Counted from the first letter of the stretch, positions 52,371 to 63,039 are shown. The stretch: DNA of 64,000 nucleotides from Saccharopolyspora montiporae (GCF_015209505.1 NZ_JADEYC010000012.1:98140-162139); one strand, 5' to 3'. A program made the numbers and translations. Notes: generated by a model from the letters alone, not told the origin.

Positions 52371-53522
52371 TCACACCGACGTGACGGTGTCGAGGGCACG
52401 CAGCACATCGGCGACGAGGTCAGCCGGATCCTCACACCCGCAGGAGAAGCGCACGAAACCCCCCGATACCGGATCGCCGAACTGGGCCCGGCGGTCCACC
52501 GTGCTGTGCAGCCCGCCGAAACTGGTCGCGGCCACCACGAGTTCGCTGCGGCGCACGAAATCCTCGACCGCGGCCGCATCGGCGAGCTCGAAGTGCAGCA
52601 CGCCACCGAACCGGCGCATCTGCCGGGAGGCCAGTTCGTGATCGCGGTCGTGCGGGTCCCCGGTCCAGCGCAGACCGGTCACCGCCGGATGGTCGCGCAG
52701 CGCGTCGACGAGCGCGGCCGCGTTCTCCGCCTGGCGACGCAGCCGCAGGTCCAACGTGCCCATGCTGCGGTGCACCAGCCACGTCTCGAACGGGCCCGGG
52801 ATGGCGCCGCTGAGCGTGCGCGCCCGGCGCAACCGCTCGGCCAGCTGCTCGTCGCGGACCGAGACGTGCCCCATGAGCACATCGCTGTGCCCGGACAGCG
52901 CCTTGGTGTCGCTGGCCAGCGCGATATCGGCACCCAGCTCCAGGGGGCGCTGCCCCAGCGGGGTCGCGGTCGTGTTGTCCACCGCCAACAGCGCACCGGC
53001 CGCATGCGCCCGCCGCGCCAGCTCGGCGATGTCGCAGACGTCCAGCCCGGGGTTGGACGGGGTCTCCAGCAGCACCAGCCGCACCCCGTCGAACAACTCG
53101 TCCGACCACGGGCCGGGCGTGGGCACCTCGCGCACGTCCAGCGCCAGGTCCGCCAGCTGGTCGTGCACCAGATCGCGCGTCGCGTAATACCCGTCGCTGG
53201 GGATCACCAGGCCGTCCCCGCTGCGCAGCACGGTGCGCAGCAGGGTGTGCACCGCCGCCATGCCCGAGGGCAGCAGCACGCACTGCCCGCCGTCGAGTTC
53301 GCCGACGGCCGTCTCCAGCGCGCGCCACGTGGGATTGCCCGCCCGGCCGTAGAAGTCCGCGCCCTGCTCCTGGCCGCCCAGGTGGTACGGCGCGGCGAAC
53401 ACCGGCCCGCCCAGCAGCGGCATTCCGGTCGCCGGTTCCGGGTGCCCCCCGTGCACGCAGCGCGTCCCGTCGCCGAACTCCGCACCGTCGAACGTCGAAG
53501 CGCTGAACGTCGGGAAATCCAC
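52371..53522 (-). CDS. cystathionine gamma-lyase/synthase family PLP enzyme
   Basis: This trans-sulfuration (Cys/Met metabolism) PLP enzyme of 383 residues most likely splits cystathionine or homologous thioethers to make cysteine. The PLP lysine is Lys207 in ALASDTKALSGHSD. FYGRAGNPTWRALE (57-70), LLPSGMAA, LLETPSNP and VDNTTATPLGQRPLELGAD are conserved. GTG 53522 has a very strong GGAGGGGAGGGG upstream; earlier starts would run into gpsA. It lies just upstream of the cysteine-leader/dioxygenase unit, so the two link cysteine formation and breakdown. Confidence 0.87.
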   Translation of the reverse strand: MDFPTFSASTFDGAEFGDGTRCVHGGHPEPATGMPLLGGPVFAAPYHLGGQEQGADFYGRAGNPTWRALETAVGELDGGQCVLLPSGMAAVHTLLRTVLRSGDGLVIPSDGYYATRDLVHDQLADLALDVREVPTPGPWSDELFDGVRLVLLETPSNPGLDVCDIAELARRAHAAGALLAVDNTTATPLGQRPLELGADIALASDTKALSGHSDVLMGHVSVRDEQLAERLRRARTLSGAIPGPFETWLVHRSMGTLDLRLRRQAENAAALVDALRDHPAVTGLRWTGDPHDRDHELASRQMRRFGGVLHFELADAAAVEDFVRRSELVVAATSFGGLHSTVDRRAQFGDPVSGGFVRFSCGCEDPADLVADVLRALDTVTSV

Positions 53523-53542
53523 GACCCCTCCCCTCCGCCGGG

Positions 53543-54550
53543 TCACTCCGGCTTGCGTTCCCGACCCAGCAGTTCGGCCGCCGCGGGCCCGGGCTGCAGT
53601 CCTTCGTGGCACACCCGGTGCACCACATCGGTGATCGGCATCTCCACGTCGTAGCGCTCGGCGAGCTGGCGGATCGACGAGCACGACTTCACGCCCTCGG
53701 CCACCTGGCCGTGCGCGGCTTCCTGCGCCTGCGCCAGGGTCTCGCCGAGCCCCAGCCGCTCGCCGAACGTGCGGTTGCGCGACAGCGGGGACATGCAGGT
53801 CGCCGACAGGTCGCCCAAGCCCGCCAGCCCGGCGAAGGTCATCGGCTCGGCCCCGGCCGCCACGCCCAGCCGGGTCGTCTCGGCCAGGCCGCGGGTGATC
53901 AGCGAGGACATCGTGTTGTCGCCGTAGCCCAGTCCCACGGAGATCCCGCAGGCGAGCGCGATGACGTTCTTGCAGGCACCGGCCAGCTCGATGCCGATCA
54001 GATCGGTGTTGGTGTACGGCCGGAAATACGGGGTGGAGCACGCCAGCTGCAGGTCCACCGCGCGCTCGTGGTCGGCGCAGGCCACCACGGTGGCCGTGGG
54101 GTGCTCGGCGGCGATCTCCTTGGCCAGGTTCGGCCCGGAAACCACGGCCACCTGCTCGGCGGGCACGTCGGCGACCTCGCCAATCACCTGGCTCATCCGC
54201 TTCACCGTGCTCAGCTCCACGCCCTTGGCCAGGCTCACCAGGGTCGCGCCCGCGGGCAGCAGCGGTTGCCAGCCGGCCAGGTTCTCGCGCAGCGACTGGC
54301 TCGGCACCGCGAGCACCACCGCGCCGGCACCGTGCAGCGCCTCGGCCGCGTCCGAACTGGCGCGCAACCGGTCCGGCAACCGGATTCCGGGCAGGTAGTC
54401 CGGATTCTCCCCGCTGTCGTTGATCGCCTTGGCCACCTCGGGCCGCCGCGCCCACAGCACCACATCGCCGCCCGCATCGGCGAGGACCTTCGCGAAGGTG
54501 GTGCCCCACGAGCCGGCCCCGAGGACCGCGATGCGCTCAGGCCGCGCCAT
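53543..54550 (-). CDS. gpsA: GpsA, glycerol-3-phosphate dehydrogenase [NAD(P)+]
   Basis: GpsA reduces dihydroxyacetone phosphate to sn-glycerol-3-phosphate for phospholipid synthesis. The 335-residue product has the Rossmann motif [19 protein letters not shown] (7-25), [12 protein letters not shown], the catalytic lysine in [15 protein letters not shown], and [12 protein letters not shown]. The start overlaps the plsC stop by 14 bases, and plsC, the next enzyme type in the pathway, is upstream. Together they form a phosphatidic-acid precursor operon. Confidence 0.96.
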   Translation of the reverse strand: MARPERIAVLGAGSWGTTFAKVLADAGGDVVLWARRPEVAKAINDSGENPDYLPGIRLPDRLRASSDAAEALHGAGAVVLAVPSQSLRENLAGWQPLLPAGATLVSLAKGVELSTVKRMSQVIGEVADVPAEQVAVVSGPNLAKEIAAEHPTATVVACADHERAVDLQLACSTPYFRPYTNTDLIGIELAGACKNVIALACGISVGLGYGDNTMSSLITRGLAETTRLGVAAGAEPMTFAGLAGLGDLSATCMSPLSRNRTFGERLGLGETLAQAQEAAHGQVAEGVKSCSSIRQLAERYDVEMPITDVVHRVCHEGLQPGPAAAELLGRERKPE

Positions 54551-55328
54551 CGTCGTCCCGGGCCTGGTCCGCAGCGCCCTTGCGCGCGGGCGAGTAGAAG
54601 GCCTCCGGCGGCTGCTCCCCGCGGATCCCGCCGAGCAGCTCCCGCGAACGCGACATGGCCAGCCTGGCGACCTCGCGCAGCACCGCGGTGTCGTGCTCGC
54701 CGCCCCGGTACTGCTCCAGGTCGAGGGGTTCGCCGAACGCGTAGGTCACCTGCTTGCGCGGGAACGGGCGGAACCGCTTGTTGTACCCGTCGTAGATGTC
54801 GCGGGTTCCCCAGCGCGCGGCCGGGATGACCGGGACGTCGTTGCGCAGGGCTAGCTGCGCCACCCCGAGCTTGGGGTTCATCGGCCAGCCGGTGGGATCC
54901 TTGGTGATGGTGCCGTCCGGGTAGATGATCAGCACCTTGCCGCGCTGCAGCGCGTCGTGCGCAGCCTGCAGGCTGCGCCGCGCGTCGGTGCTGCCGCGGT
55001 GCACCGGGATCTGGTCGACCCCGGTGAGCACGCCGCCCAGCACCGGGACCTTCCACAGCGAGCTCTTGGCCAGGAACCGCGGGACGCGCGCACCGCGGTG
55101 CACCGCGACGGCGTCGAAGACCGGGTCCAGGTGCGACACGTGGTTGAGCACCACCAGCGCGGGCCCGTCGGCGGGCACGTTGTGCAGACCGGTCACCCGG
55201 GTGCGGGCCAGCAGCCCGGTCGCCGGGTAGAACACGACCCGAGCCAGGCCGAGCCAGAACTTCCCGGTGCCCTTGGCCTTCTCACTGGTCCGTCTCCGCT
55301 GGCGCCGGAGACTCCTCGGTTCCGCCAC
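54537..55328 (-). CDS. plsC: 1-acyl-glycerol-3-phosphate acyltransferase (PlsC family)
   Basis: This membrane-associated acyltransferase of 263 residues makes phosphatidic acid from lysophosphatidic acid. The motifs are [12 protein letters not shown] (HX4D, about 82-93), [23 protein letters not shown] (an EGT-like variant with DGT) and [12 protein letters not shown] hydrophobic N-terminal segment ([17 protein letters not shown]) may anchor it. It overlaps gpsA by 14 bases and is divergent from cofC. Confidence 0.92.
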   Translation of the reverse strand: MAEPRSLRRQRRRTSEKAKGTGKFWLGLARVVFYPATGLLARTRVTGLHNVPADGPALVVLNHVSHLDPVFDAVAVHRGARVPRFLAKSSLWKVPVLGGVLTGVDQIPVHRGSTDARRSLQAAHDALQRGKVLIIYPDGTITKDPTGWPMNPKLGVAQLALRNDVPVIPAARWGTRDIYDGYNKRFRPFPRKQVTYAFGEPLDLEQYRGGEHDTAVLREVARLAMSRSRELLGGIRGEQPPEAFYSPARKGAADQARDDDGAA

Positions 55329-55448
55329 GGCAACTCCTCTTCATCCTCCGCGAGCCCGGGCCAAGGTACCTCTCCCCGCGCCGGCAGCGGGCAGCCGGAA
55401 CCCGCCCGGCCCGGTCGAGGCCGGGCCGCGGGACGGCAAGATTGTGCC

Positions 55449-56084
55449 GTGGCCACCCGTTCGCACCTGCTCGTGCCCATCAAACCGCTGCACGCGGCCA
55501 AGTCGCGGTTGCGCGGCGCCGCCGACGGCGGGCGGGGCAGCCCCCGCGCGCACGCGGACCTGGTCGCCGCAGTGGCGTTGGACACAATGGAAGCGGCCCG
55601 GCAGGCCGACGGCGTGCAGGTGGTCATGGTGAGTTCGGATCCGGAGCTGACCGGGATCGTCGCGGCCGCGGGCGTTCCGGTGCTGCCGGACGTCCCGGCC
55701 GCCGGGCTCAACCCCGCACTCCGGTGCGCCGAGTCGGCGCTGCGCGCGCAGGAGCGGGTGCGGCGGATCGGGGCGCTGCACGGCGACCTGCCCGCGCTGC
55801 GTCCCGCGGAGCTGACCGCGGCGCTGCGGGCCGCGGGCGAGGACCGCGCGTTCTGCCCGGACCGGCACGGCACCGGCACCACGCTGCTGCTGGCCGCCGC
55901 GGGAGACGCGCTCGATCCGGCGTTCGGCCCCGGTTCCGCCCGAGCGCACGCGCGCTCCGGGGCGCGGCGGCTGGACGGCCCGTGGCCGTCGGTGCGCTGC
56001 GACGTGGACACCGCGGCGGACCTGCGGGCCGCGCGATCCCTCGGCCTGGGACCGCGCACCGCGAGCCTGCCCGCAGCCGACTGA
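55449..56084 (+). CDS. cofC: CofC/FbiD, phosphoenolpyruvate/2-phospholactate guanylyltransferase
   Basis: This GTP-dependent enzyme activates phosphoenolpyruvate (in mycobacteria) or 2-phospholactate at the start of coenzyme F420 synthesis. The 211-residue product has SHLLVPIKPLHAAKSRLRG, ADLVAAVALDTM, GLNPALRCAE, LHGDLPALRPAEL, DRHGTGTTLLL and the C-terminal DVDTAADLRAA. The GTG at 55449 has no ribosome binding site; a CAAGAT hexamer six bases upstream hints at leaderless transcription. Other F420 genes (fbiA-C) are not in the window. Confidence 0.92.
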   Translation: MATRSHLLVPIKPLHAAKSRLRGAADGGRGSPRAHADLVAAVALDTMEAARQADGVQVVMVSSDPELTGIVAAAGVPVLPDVPAAGLNPALRCAESALRAQERVRRIGALHGDLPALRPAELTAALRAAGEDRAFCPDRHGTGTTLLLAAAGDALDPAFGPGSARAHARSGARRLDGPWPSVRCDVDTAADLRAARSLGLGPRTASLPAAD

Positions 56085-56150
56085 CCGGCCGCAGCGGCCA
56101 CCGGTGTCCGGTGCGCGGACCGACCGCCGGGGATGCGCGACAATGGCCGT

Positions 56151-58307
56151 GTGAGCACCGGAACCAGCGATCTCGGGCCCGAGCAGAACTCCGACGGCAC
56201 GCGGATACCGGCGGCGCCACCGGCCGTCACCCGGGCCGCCGCCAGCACCGACCTGCCCGAGGACCGCTACCTCAACCGCGAACTGTCCTGGCTCGACTTC
56301 AACGCCCGGGTGCTCGCGGTGGCCGAGGACCGCTCGCAGCCGGTGCTGGAACGCGCCCGCTTCATGGCGATCTTCGCGTCCAACCTGGACGAGTTCTACA
56401 TGGTGCGGGTGGCCGGGCTGAAGCGCCGCGAGCAGACCGGGCTGTCCGTGCGCAGCGCGGATGGCCTGACCCCGCACGAGCAGCTGGCCCGGATCTCGGC
56501 CCGCAACCAGGACCTGGTGCAGCGGCTGGGCCACGTCTACCTCGACGAACTCGTTCCGGTCCTGGCGGCCAACGGCATCCGCGTCCTGCACTGGGACCAG
56601 CTGGACGCGTTCGAGCAGGAGCGGCTGACGAGCTACTTCCAGGACCACGTCTTCCCGGTGCTGACCCCGCTGGCCGTCGACCCGGCCCACCCGTTCCCGT
56701 ACATCTCCGGGCTGTCGCTGAACCTCGCGGTCACCGTCGCGGATCCGGACGATGGGGTGCGCCGCTTCGCGCGGGTGAAGGTCCCGGACAACGTGGCGCG
56801 GCTGATCCGGGTCGAGGACGACCGCGCCGAGGAGCAGGCCACGTTCCTGCCCCTGGAAGACCTCATCGCCGCGCACCTGGACAAGCTGTTCCCGGGCATG
56901 GACGTCACCGAGCACCACATCTTCCGGGTCACCCGCAATGCGGACCTGGAGGTCGAGGAGGACCGGGACGAGGACCTGTTGCAGGCGATGGAGCGGGAGC
57001 TGGCCCGCCGCCGGTTCGGCCCCCCGGTGCGCCTGGAGATCACCGAGACCATGACCGAGCACATGCTCGAACTGCTGCTGCGCGAGCTGGAGGTGGACCG
57101 CCGGGACGTGGTCGAGGTCAAGGGACTGCTCGATCCGTCCTGCCTGTTCCAGCTGGACAAGCTGCAGCGCCCGGAGCTCAAGCTGCCCCCGTTCGTGCCC
57201 GCCACGCACCCCGCTTTCGCGGAAGGCCAGTTGTCCCAGTCCATCTTCGCCACGCTGCGCGAGGAGGACGTGCTGCTGCACCACCCCTACGATTCGTTCT
57301 CCACCACGGTGCAGCGGTTCATCGAGCACGCCGCCGCGGATCCCCGCGTGCTGGCGATCAAGCAGACGCTGTACCGCACGTCGGGCGATTCCCCGATCGT
57401 CAACGCGCTCATCGACGCCGCCGAAGCGGGCAAGCAGGTGGTGGCGCTGGTGGAGCTCAAGGCGCGCTTCGACGAGCAGGCCAACATCCAATGGGCCCGC
57501 GCCCTGGAGCAGTCCGGGGTGCACGTGGTCTACGGACTGGTGGGGCTCAAGACGCACTGCAAGACCGCGCTCGTGGTGCGCCAGGAAGGCTCCACGATCC
57601 GACGCTACTGCCACTTGGGCACCGGCAACTACAACCCGAAGACCGCACGCATGTACGAGGACCTCGGGCTGCTGACCGCGGATCCGGACGTCGGCTCGGA
57701 CCTGACCGACCTGTTCAACGTGCTCACCGGGTACGCCCGGCACGGCGAGTACCGGCGGATCCTCGTGTCGCCGCAGGGCATCCGCAACGGCATCGTGGAA
57801 CGGGTGGAAGCCGAGATCGAGCACGCGCGGGTCGGCGAACCCAGCGGGATCCGGATGAAGCTCAACAGCCTGGTGGACGAACAGATCATCGACGCCCTCT
57901 ACCGCGCGTCGCAGGCGGGCGTGCCCGTGCGGATCGTGGTGCGCGGGATCTGCGCGCTGAAAGCGGGTGTGGCCGGGCTCAGCGACAACATCGAAGTGCG
58001 CTCGATCCTGGGTCGGTTCCTGGAGCACTCGCGGGTGTTCCACTTCGTCGGCGCCGACGAGCACTGGGTCGGCAGCGCGGACATGATGCACCGCAACCTC
58101 GACCGGCGCATCGAGACCCAGGTGCGGGTCACCGACCCGAAGCTGACGGCGCAGCTGGAGGCGATCCTGGACTCCGCGCTGGATCCGTTCACCCGGTGCT
58201 GGGTGCTCAACGCGAAGGGCGACTGGGAGGCGTCACCGCGGGAGGGCGAACGCGTGCGCGACCACCAGGTGGAGCTGCTCCGCAGGCACGGTGCGAAGGT
58301 GTCGTGA
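56151..58307 (+). CDS. ppk: polyphosphate kinase 1
   Basis: This membrane-associated kinase makes inorganic polyphosphate from ATP reversibly. The 718-residue product has the N-terminal [18 protein letters not shown], the first catalytic-histidine region [13 protein letters not shown], the second [19 protein letters not shown], and [28 protein letters not shown] chose GTG 56151 because GACAAT (56139-56144) lies exactly six bases before it, the leaderless geometry also seen at ndgR; ATG 56133 would add six residues. The mutT1 start follows one base after the stop. Confidence 0.95.
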   Translation: MSTGTSDLGPEQNSDGTRIPAAPPAVTRAAASTDLPEDRYLNRELSWLDFNARVLAVAEDRSQPVLERARFMAIFASNLDEFYMVRVAGLKRREQTGLSVRSADGLTPHEQLARISARNQDLVQRLGHVYLDELVPVLAANGIRVLHWDQLDAFEQERLTSYFQDHVFPVLTPLAVDPAHPFPYISGLSLNLAVTVADPDDGVRRFARVKVPDNVARLIRVEDDRAEEQATFLPLEDLIAAHLDKLFPGMDVTEHHIFRVTRNADLEVEEDRDEDLLQAMERELARRRFGPPVRLEITETMTEHMLELLLRELEVDRRDVVEVKGLLDPSCLFQLDKLQRPELKLPPFVPATHPAFAEGQLSQSIFATLREEDVLLHHPYDSFSTTVQRFIEHAAADPRVLAIKQTLYRTSGDSPIVNALIDAAEAGKQVVALVELKARFDEQANIQWARALEQSGVHVVYGLVGLKTHCKTALVVRQEGSTIRRYCHLGTGNYNPKTARMYEDLGLLTADPDVGSDLTDLFNVLTGYARHGEYRRILVSPQGIRNGIVERVEAEIEHARVGEPSGIRMKLNSLVDEQIIDALYRASQAGVPVRIVVRGICALKAGVAGLSDNIEVRSILGRFLEHSRVFHFVGADEHWVGSADMMHRNLDRRIETQVRVTDPKLTAQLEAILDSALDPFTRCWVLNAKGDWEASPREGERVRDHQVELLRRHGAKVS

Positions 58308-58308
58308 C

Positions 58309-59358
58309 GTGGATTCCGCGCAGCGGCCGCAGGCCGCAGAACCCAGGCAGGAAACGCCCGCACCGACCGGCGACGAGCTCAGCACCGCCATCCGCGCCGC
58401 GGGCGCCGTGCTCTGGCGGCCCCGGGCGGACCGCGGTGCAGCACCGCAGCCCGCCGCGGACGCGATCGAGGTCGCCCTGGTGCACCGCCCGCGCTACGAC
58501 GACTGGTCCCTGCCCAAGGGCAAGCTCGATCCGGGCGAACTGGCCCAGCACGCCGCGGTGCGCGAGGTCGCCGAGGAGACCGGTTTCCGGTGCGCGCTGT
58601 CCCGGTTCCTGCTGCGCTTGGGGTACACGGTTCCCGCGGGCGACGGGCGGGCCGGCAAAGCGGTGGACTACTTCGCGGCCCGGGCGGTCGGCGGCTCTTT
58701 CGCGCCGAACGAAGAAGTGGACGAACTGCGCTGGGTGAGCGCGTCGCGCGCGCGGGAAATGCTCAGCTACCCGCCGGATGCCCGGGTGCTGGACGCGTTC
58801 AACCGGCTGCCCGCCGATGTGGCCACGGTGCTGCTGGTGCGGCACGCGAAAGCGGGCAGTCGTTCCGAATGGGACGGCGAGGACGCGATGCGTCCGTTGA
58901 GCCCGGCCGGAATGCGCCAGCGCGCCGCGCTGCATTCCCTGCTTCCGTTGTTCGGACCGGAACGGGTGTATTCGGCTCCGCGGGTGCGCTGCGAACAAAC
59001 GGTCGCACCGGTGGCCGATGATCTCGGAATCGGCATTGCGGCGGAACCGGCGCTTTCCGAGGAGAGTTACCGGGCGAATCCCGCGGCGGCACTGGACCGA
59101 CTGCTCCGCATCGCGGAGGGCACCGGCCCCGCCGTGGTCTGCAGCCAGGGCGGGGTGATCCCGGATCTCGTCGCCCGCGCGGCCGGGCTGGGCGGTCTGC
59201 ACCTGGGTGATGTGGCCAGCAAGAAGGGCAGCGTGTGGGCCCTGACGTTCACCCGGGACCGGGAGGCGGTCAACGGCAGCGGCCCCGGTCTGCACCTCGC
59301 GACCGCCGATTACACCGCCGACCCGCTCACCGGCGCGGACGAGGACTCGGCGGACTGA
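58309..59358 (+). CDS. mutT1: MutT1-like Nudix hydrolase fused to histidine phosphatase domain
   Basis: This 349-residue bifunctional sanitising enzyme has an N-terminal Nudix domain with its box G-x5-E...REVAEETGF (KLDPGELAQHAAVREVAEETGF in broken form, about 75-97) and a C-terminal histidine phosphatase domain with the catalytic VLLVRHAKAGSR (about 179-190). Mycobacterial MutT1 hydrolyses 8-oxo-dGTP and diadenosine polyphosphates by the same architecture. GTG 58309 starts one base after the ppk stop, so it is translationally coupled to ppk. Confidence 0.93.
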   Translation: MDSAQRPQAAEPRQETPAPTGDELSTAIRAAGAVLWRPRADRGAAPQPAADAIEVALVHRPRYDDWSLPKGKLDPGELAQHAAVREVAEETGFRCALSRFLLRLGYTVPAGDGRAGKAVDYFAARAVGGSFAPNEEVDELRWVSASRAREMLSYPPDARVLDAFNRLPADVATVLLVRHAKAGSRSEWDGEDAMRPLSPAGMRQRAALHSLLPLFGPERVYSAPRVRCEQTVAPVADDLGIGIAAEPALSEESYRANPAAALDRLLRIAEGTGPAVVCSQGGVIPDLVARAAGLGGLHLGDVASKKGSVWALTFTRDREAVNGSGPGLHLATADYTADPLTGADEDSAD

Positions 59359-59813
59359 CCGCGCGCCCGGAACCCGTCGCCGTCCGGCCACGCCGCGTCC
59401 GGTGGGCGCCCACCGCGGCCGCCGGGCCGCGCGGCCGTGCGCGGCGGCGGACCGAAACCGGGGCCGGATGCCCCGGATCGGCGAGCCCGGTACCCGCTGG
59501 ACCGGTGCCGCCCGGGTGCGGTCGTCCCGGACGCCGTGCAGAGCCCCGGACACCGCGCAGGACCGTGCGCCGTGCGGGGCCCGACCGGCGCCGTGCAGGG
59601 CTCTGGTCGTGCCGTGTGGGCGGTGTGCGCCGCCGGCGGGCAAATCCCTTGCCCCAACCCGCCGAACGGCTCCACGGGGATTTCACGGCACGATGTGGCC
59701 TTCTCGGGCCGGCACCGGATTCGCGCCCGATGCCATGAGCGGGCGGCTCCGCCCCGTTCGGGGTCAGGACGCCGCCCGCTCGGCCCACCGGTCCTCGTTG
59801 CCGCGTCGAGAGC
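59359..59813. other. 455-bp intergenic region between mutT1 and hupB
   Basis: The stretch lies between convergent genes and shows no recognisable gene; short open frames on both strands are GC-rich shadows without motifs. It is full of short GC-rich inverted repeats. The only clear element is the hupB terminator at 59737-59781. Confidence 0.6.
59737..59781 (-). terminator. terminator of hupB
   Basis: GAGCGGGCGG (59737-59746) pairs perfectly with CCGCCCGCTC (59772-59781), with CCCCG-TT-CGGGG nested inside. It lies 32 bases after the hupB stop on the minus strand. Confidence 0.75.
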
Positions 59814-60566
59814 TCACTTCTTCGTGGACTTGCGCGTGGTGGTCGCCTTCTTGGCGGCCGGACGCGCGGTGCTCTTGGCCGTCGTGGACTTGGCGGTGGA
59901 CTTGGTCGCCGCCTTCGGCGCCGACTTAGCGGTGCTGGCCTTCGACGTGCTGGCCTTCGAAGTGCTGGCCTTCGGCGCCGCCTTGGCGGTGCCGGCCTTC
60001 GACGTGCTCGCCTTGGCGGTGCTCGTCTTGGCGGTGCCGGCCTTCGACGTGCTGGCCTTGGTGGTGGACGCCTTGGTCGTCGACTTGGCCGCGGTCTTCG
60101 GCGCCGCCTTGGCGGTGCTCGCCCGCTTGGTGGTACCGGCCGACTTGGTCGCCGTGCTGCGGGTTCCCGCGGTCTTCGTCGCGGTGGACCGGGTAGCGGT
60201 GGTCGTCGCCTTCGAGCGGGTGCCCGCCGCCGTGCGCGTGGTCGCACCCCGCGTGGTGGCCGCCTTGGCGGAGGAAACGCGCGGGAGCTTGCGCTGGCCG
60301 CCCACGACTTCCTTGAACTGGGTGCCGGCGCGGAAAGCCGGAACGTTGGTCTTCTTGACCTTCACCGACTCACCGGTGCGCGGGTTGCGAGCGGTGCGCG
60401 CGGCACGGGCCCGCTTCTCGAAAACCCCGAAGCCGGTGATGTTGACCTTCTCGCCTTTGTTGACGTTGCGGACGATGATGTCCACGACGTTTTCGACGGC
60501 CTGGCTGGCGGTCTTCTTGTCGCCGAGGCGTTCTGCCAGTGCCTCGATGAGTTGGGCCTTGTTCAC
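59814..60566 (-). CDS. hupB: HupB, HU nucleoid protein with long Lys/Ala/Ser/Thr tail
   Basis: This DNA-binding nucleoid protein has 250 residues. Residues 1-92 are the HU fold ([28 protein letters not shown]; signature [32 protein letters not shown]). The remaining 155 residues are a histone H1-like tail of KAST, TKAS and PKA repeats ([19 protein letters not shown] in broken form). The C-terminus [15 protein letters not shown] is highly basic. The tail is longer than in mycobacterial HupB. GTG 60566 has GGGAGGG upstream. The DNA of the tail is itself repetitive. Confidence 0.96.
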   Translation of the reverse strand: MNKAQLIEALAERLGDKKTASQAVENVVDIIVRNVNKGEKVNITGFGVFEKRARAARTARNPRTGESVKVKKTNVPAFRAGTQFKEVVGGQRKLPRVSSAKAATTRGATTRTAAGTRSKATTTATRSTATKTAGTRSTATKSAGTTKRASTAKAAPKTAAKSTTKASTTKASTSKAGTAKTSTAKASTSKAGTAKAAPKASTSKASTSKASTAKSAPKAATKSTAKSTTAKSTARPAAKKATTTRKSTKK

Positions 60567-60740
60567 TTCAGTCCCTCCCAGGACATAACAACGGCCCCGT
60601 TGGGCCGACTCAATGTCAACGGTAAAGCCCCGAACAAACAAATGCCATTCGCCACGCCTCATTTTTTCGTTGGGGCGTGGGCTAATCGGGGCGGCCCAAG
60701 GGGGTCCGCGCAGCTGTGGAGCAACTGTTCAGTTCTTCGG

Positions 60741-60785
60741 CCTGGAGCGGCTTTTCCCTTTCACAGCGGGAAAAACCGCTCCAGG
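60741..60785 (-). terminator. terminator after leuD
   Basis: CCTGGAGCGG (60741-60750) pairs with CCGCTCCAGG (60776-60785). TTTTCCC and GGGAAAA extend the stem inward around a nine-base loop. It starts 13 bases past the leuD stop on the minus strand. Confidence 0.8.
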
Positions 60786-60797
60786 GCGGGAGGTCGG

Positions 60798-61400
60798 TCA
60801 GTCCGCCGACGGCTTCAGCGCAACGGGCTTGAACGTCGGGCGCCGTTGCTCAAAAGTGTCGATCGTCTCGGCGTGCCGAAGGGTCAGGCCGATGTCGTCG
60901 AGCCCCTCCAGCAGCCGCCAGCGGGTGTAGTCGTCGACCTCGAACGGCACCGTGAGGTCCTTGGCGTGCACGGTCCGTTGCTCCAAGTCCACCGTCACGG
61001 CGGTACCGGGCTCGTTCTCCAGCAACTTCCACAGCAGCTCCACATCGGACTGCGAGCACTGCGCCGCGAGCAGTCCCTGCTTGCCCGCGTTGCCGCGGAA
61101 GATGTCCGCGAATCGCGCGGAGATCACCACCCGGAAGCCGTAGTCGTGCAGCGCCCAGACGGCGTGCTCGCGGGAAGAACCGGTGCCGAAGTCCGGCCCG
61201 GCGACCAGGACGCTGCCGTTGCGGAAGGGCTCCTGGTTGAGCACGAAGTCGTCGTCGGAGCGCCAGGCCGAGAACAGGGCGTCCTCGAAGCCGGTGCGGG
61301 CCACGCGCTTGAGGTAGACGGCGGGGATGATCTGGTCGGTGTCCACGTTGGACCGGCGAAGCGGGACCCCGACCCCGGTGTGGGTCTTGAACGGTTCCAT
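60798..61400 (-). CDS. leuD: LeuD, 3-isopropylmalate dehydratase small subunit
   Basis: LeuD is the swivelling small subunit of the isomerase that converts 2- to 3-isopropylmalate in leucine synthesis. The 200-residue product has [54 protein letters not shown] and [18 protein letters not shown] 61400 has GGAG eight bases upstream; GTG 61406 is too close to it. It follows leuC after 157 bp, an unusually long gap for this pair. Confidence 0.96.
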   Translation of the reverse strand: MEPFKTHTGVGVPLRRSNVDTDQIIPAVYLKRVARTGFEDALFSAWRSDDDFVLNQEPFRNGSVLVAGPDFGTGSSREHAVWALHDYGFRVVISARFADIFRGNAGKQGLLAAQCSQSDVELLWKLLENEPGTAVTVDLEQRTVHAKDLTVPFEVDDYTRWRLLEGLDDIGLTLRHAETIDTFEQRRPTFKPVALKPSAD

Positions 61401-61557
61401 CGTCACTGCTCCTGGCTGGTGTTCGGCTGCCCGCCGCGCACGGCGGGAGTTCGGGTTCGTGCGCTCTGCGCGGAAGTGCGGCCGACCGGGGCCGCGAATT
61501 CGCCCCGACGGCGGTACCGGGCGCTCCGCGCAGCGCGAAAGGCGCTGTGGCGGTGCC

Positions 61558-62961
61558 TCAGTCGAGATCGCCGGGCGCGGCGAGCGTCCCCCGCACTGCG
61601 GTCGCCGCGGCCACCAGCGGCGAAACCAGGTGCGTCCGTCCCCCCTTGCCCTGGCGGCCCTCGAAGTTCCGGTTCGAGGTCGACGCGCTCCGCTCCCCCG
61701 GCGTCAGCTGGTCCGGGTTCATACCCAGGCACATCGAACAACCGGCCGAACGCCATTCCGCGCCGGCGTCCGAGAAAACCCGGTCCAGCCCCTCGGACTC
61801 CGCCTGCCGACGGACCTTCATCGATCCGGGGACCACGAGCATCCGCACATCACCGGAGATCCGCTTGCCGCGCAGCACTTCCGCCGCCGCGCGCAGGTCC
61901 TCGATGCGGCCGTTCGTGCACGACCCGAGGAAGACCGTGTCGATCCGCACATCGCGCAGCGGAGTACCCGGCGCGAGGTCCATGTACGCGAGCGCCTTCT
62001 CGGCCGCGGCGCGGGCGCCTTCGTCGGCGATGCGCTCCGGATCGGGCACGTCGGCCCCGAGCGGCAGTCCCTGCCCCGGGTTGGTGCCCCAGGTGACGAA
62101 CGGGCTGAGTTCGTCGGCGTCGATGGTGACTTCGGCGTCGAAGACGGCATCCGAGTCGGTGCGCAGGGTCTTCCAGTACTCCACCGCCGCGTCCCAGTCG
62201 GAGCCCTCCGGCGCGTGCGAGCGCCCCTTGAGGTACTCGAAAGTCGTTTCGTCGGGCGCGATCATGCCCGCGCGAGCACCGGCTTCGATGGACATGTTGC
62301 AGATCGTCATCCGCGCTTCCATCGACAGCTGCCGGATCGCTTCGCCGCGGTACTCCAGCACGTAGCCCTGCCCGCCGCCGGTCCCGATCTCGGCGATGAC
62401 GGCCAGGATCACGTCCTTGCTCGTCACACCGGGTTTGAGCGTGCCATCGATGTTGATGGCCATCGTCTTGAACGGGTTCAGCGGCAGCGTCTGGGTGGCC
62501 AGCACGTGCTCGACCTCCGAGGTGCCGATGCCGAAAGCCAGCGCGCCGAACGCACCGTGCGTGGAGGTGTGACTGTCCCCGCAGACCACGGTGGCACCGG
62601 GCTGGGTCAGGCCGAGCTGCGGACCGACGACGTGCACGATGCCCTGCTCGCTATCGCCCATCGGGTGCAGCCGGACGCCGAACTCCTCGCAGTTCTTGCG
62701 CAGCGTGTCGACCTGGGTGCGCGAGACCGGGTCGGCGATCGGCAGATCGACGCCCGTGGTGGGCACGTTGTGGTCCTCGGTGGCCAGGGTCAGATCGGGC
62801 CGCCGGACCGGGCGACCGGCCAACCGCAGGCCTTCGAAGGCCTGCGGACTGGTGACTTCGTGCACCAGGTGGAGATCGATGTAGAGCAGGTCGGGCTCCT
62901 GGCCCTCGCCGTTGCGCACGATGTGCGCATCCCAGACCTTCTCCGCGAGCGTCTTTCCCAT
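61558..62961 (-). CDS. leuC: LeuC, 3-isopropylmalate dehydratase large subunit
   Basis: LeuC is the [4Fe-4S] aconitase-family large subunit of isopropylmalate isomerase. The 467-residue product has [32 protein letters not shown] and the cluster cysteines in [14 protein letters not shown] and [15 protein letters not shown] 62961 has GGGGAG five bases upstream. It is divergent from ndgR, with the shared NdgR operator between them. Confidence 0.97.
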   Translation of the reverse strand: MGKTLAEKVWDAHIVRNGEGQEPDLLYIDLHLVHEVTSPQAFEGLRLAGRPVRRPDLTLATEDHNVPTTGVDLPIADPVSRTQVDTLRKNCEEFGVRLHPMGDSEQGIVHVVGPQLGLTQPGATVVCGDSHTSTHGAFGALAFGIGTSEVEHVLATQTLPLNPFKTMAINIDGTLKPGVTSKDVILAVIAEIGTGGGQGYVLEYRGEAIRQLSMEARMTICNMSIEAGARAGMIAPDETTFEYLKGRSHAPEGSDWDAAVEYWKTLRTDSDAVFDAEVTIDADELSPFVTWGTNPGQGLPLGADVPDPERIADEGARAAAEKALAYMDLAPGTPLRDVRIDTVFLGSCTNGRIEDLRAAAEVLRGKRISGDVRMLVVPGSMKVRRQAESEGLDRVFSDAGAEWRSAGCSMCLGMNPDQLTPGERSASTSNRNFEGRQGKGGRTHLVSPLVAAATAVRGTLAAPGDLD

Positions 62962-63018
62962 CGCTGCTCCCCGTCGAGATGTCGAGCGACCCGGAGCCGG
63001 GCCGCTCCCAGAGAGTGG

Positions 63019-63039
63019 ACTTCTCAGATTCCGAGAAGT
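63019..63039. promoter_or_regulatory. NdgR operator between leuC and ndgR
   Basis: ACTTCTC (63019-63025) and GAGAAGT (63033-63039) are a perfect inverted repeat with a seven-base centre. The right half abuts the ndgR -10. The position fits established control of leuCD by NdgR/LtbR. Confidence 0.75.

Noticed and set aside
52232..52606. 124-codon minus-strand frame around the leader peptide
   Set aside because: Most of it overlaps the C-S lyase gene in another frame. Only the last 23-28 codons, beyond that gene, show the leader-peptide pattern and a plausible start.
55341..58091. 916-codon minus-strand open frame opposite cofC and ppk
   Set aside because: ppk is unmistakable on the plus strand; the antisense frame has no recognisable domain.
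59235..59738. Small plus-strand genes in the mutT1-hupB gap
   Set aside because: Frames are Arg/Pro-rich, lack ribosome binding sites and overlap mutT1 or the terminator; composition fits non-coding GC-rich DNA.
60614..60619. TTGACA (minus strand) as the hupB -35
   Set aside because: No acceptable -10 lies 16-19 bases downstream; the next TA-containing hexamer is 25 bases away.
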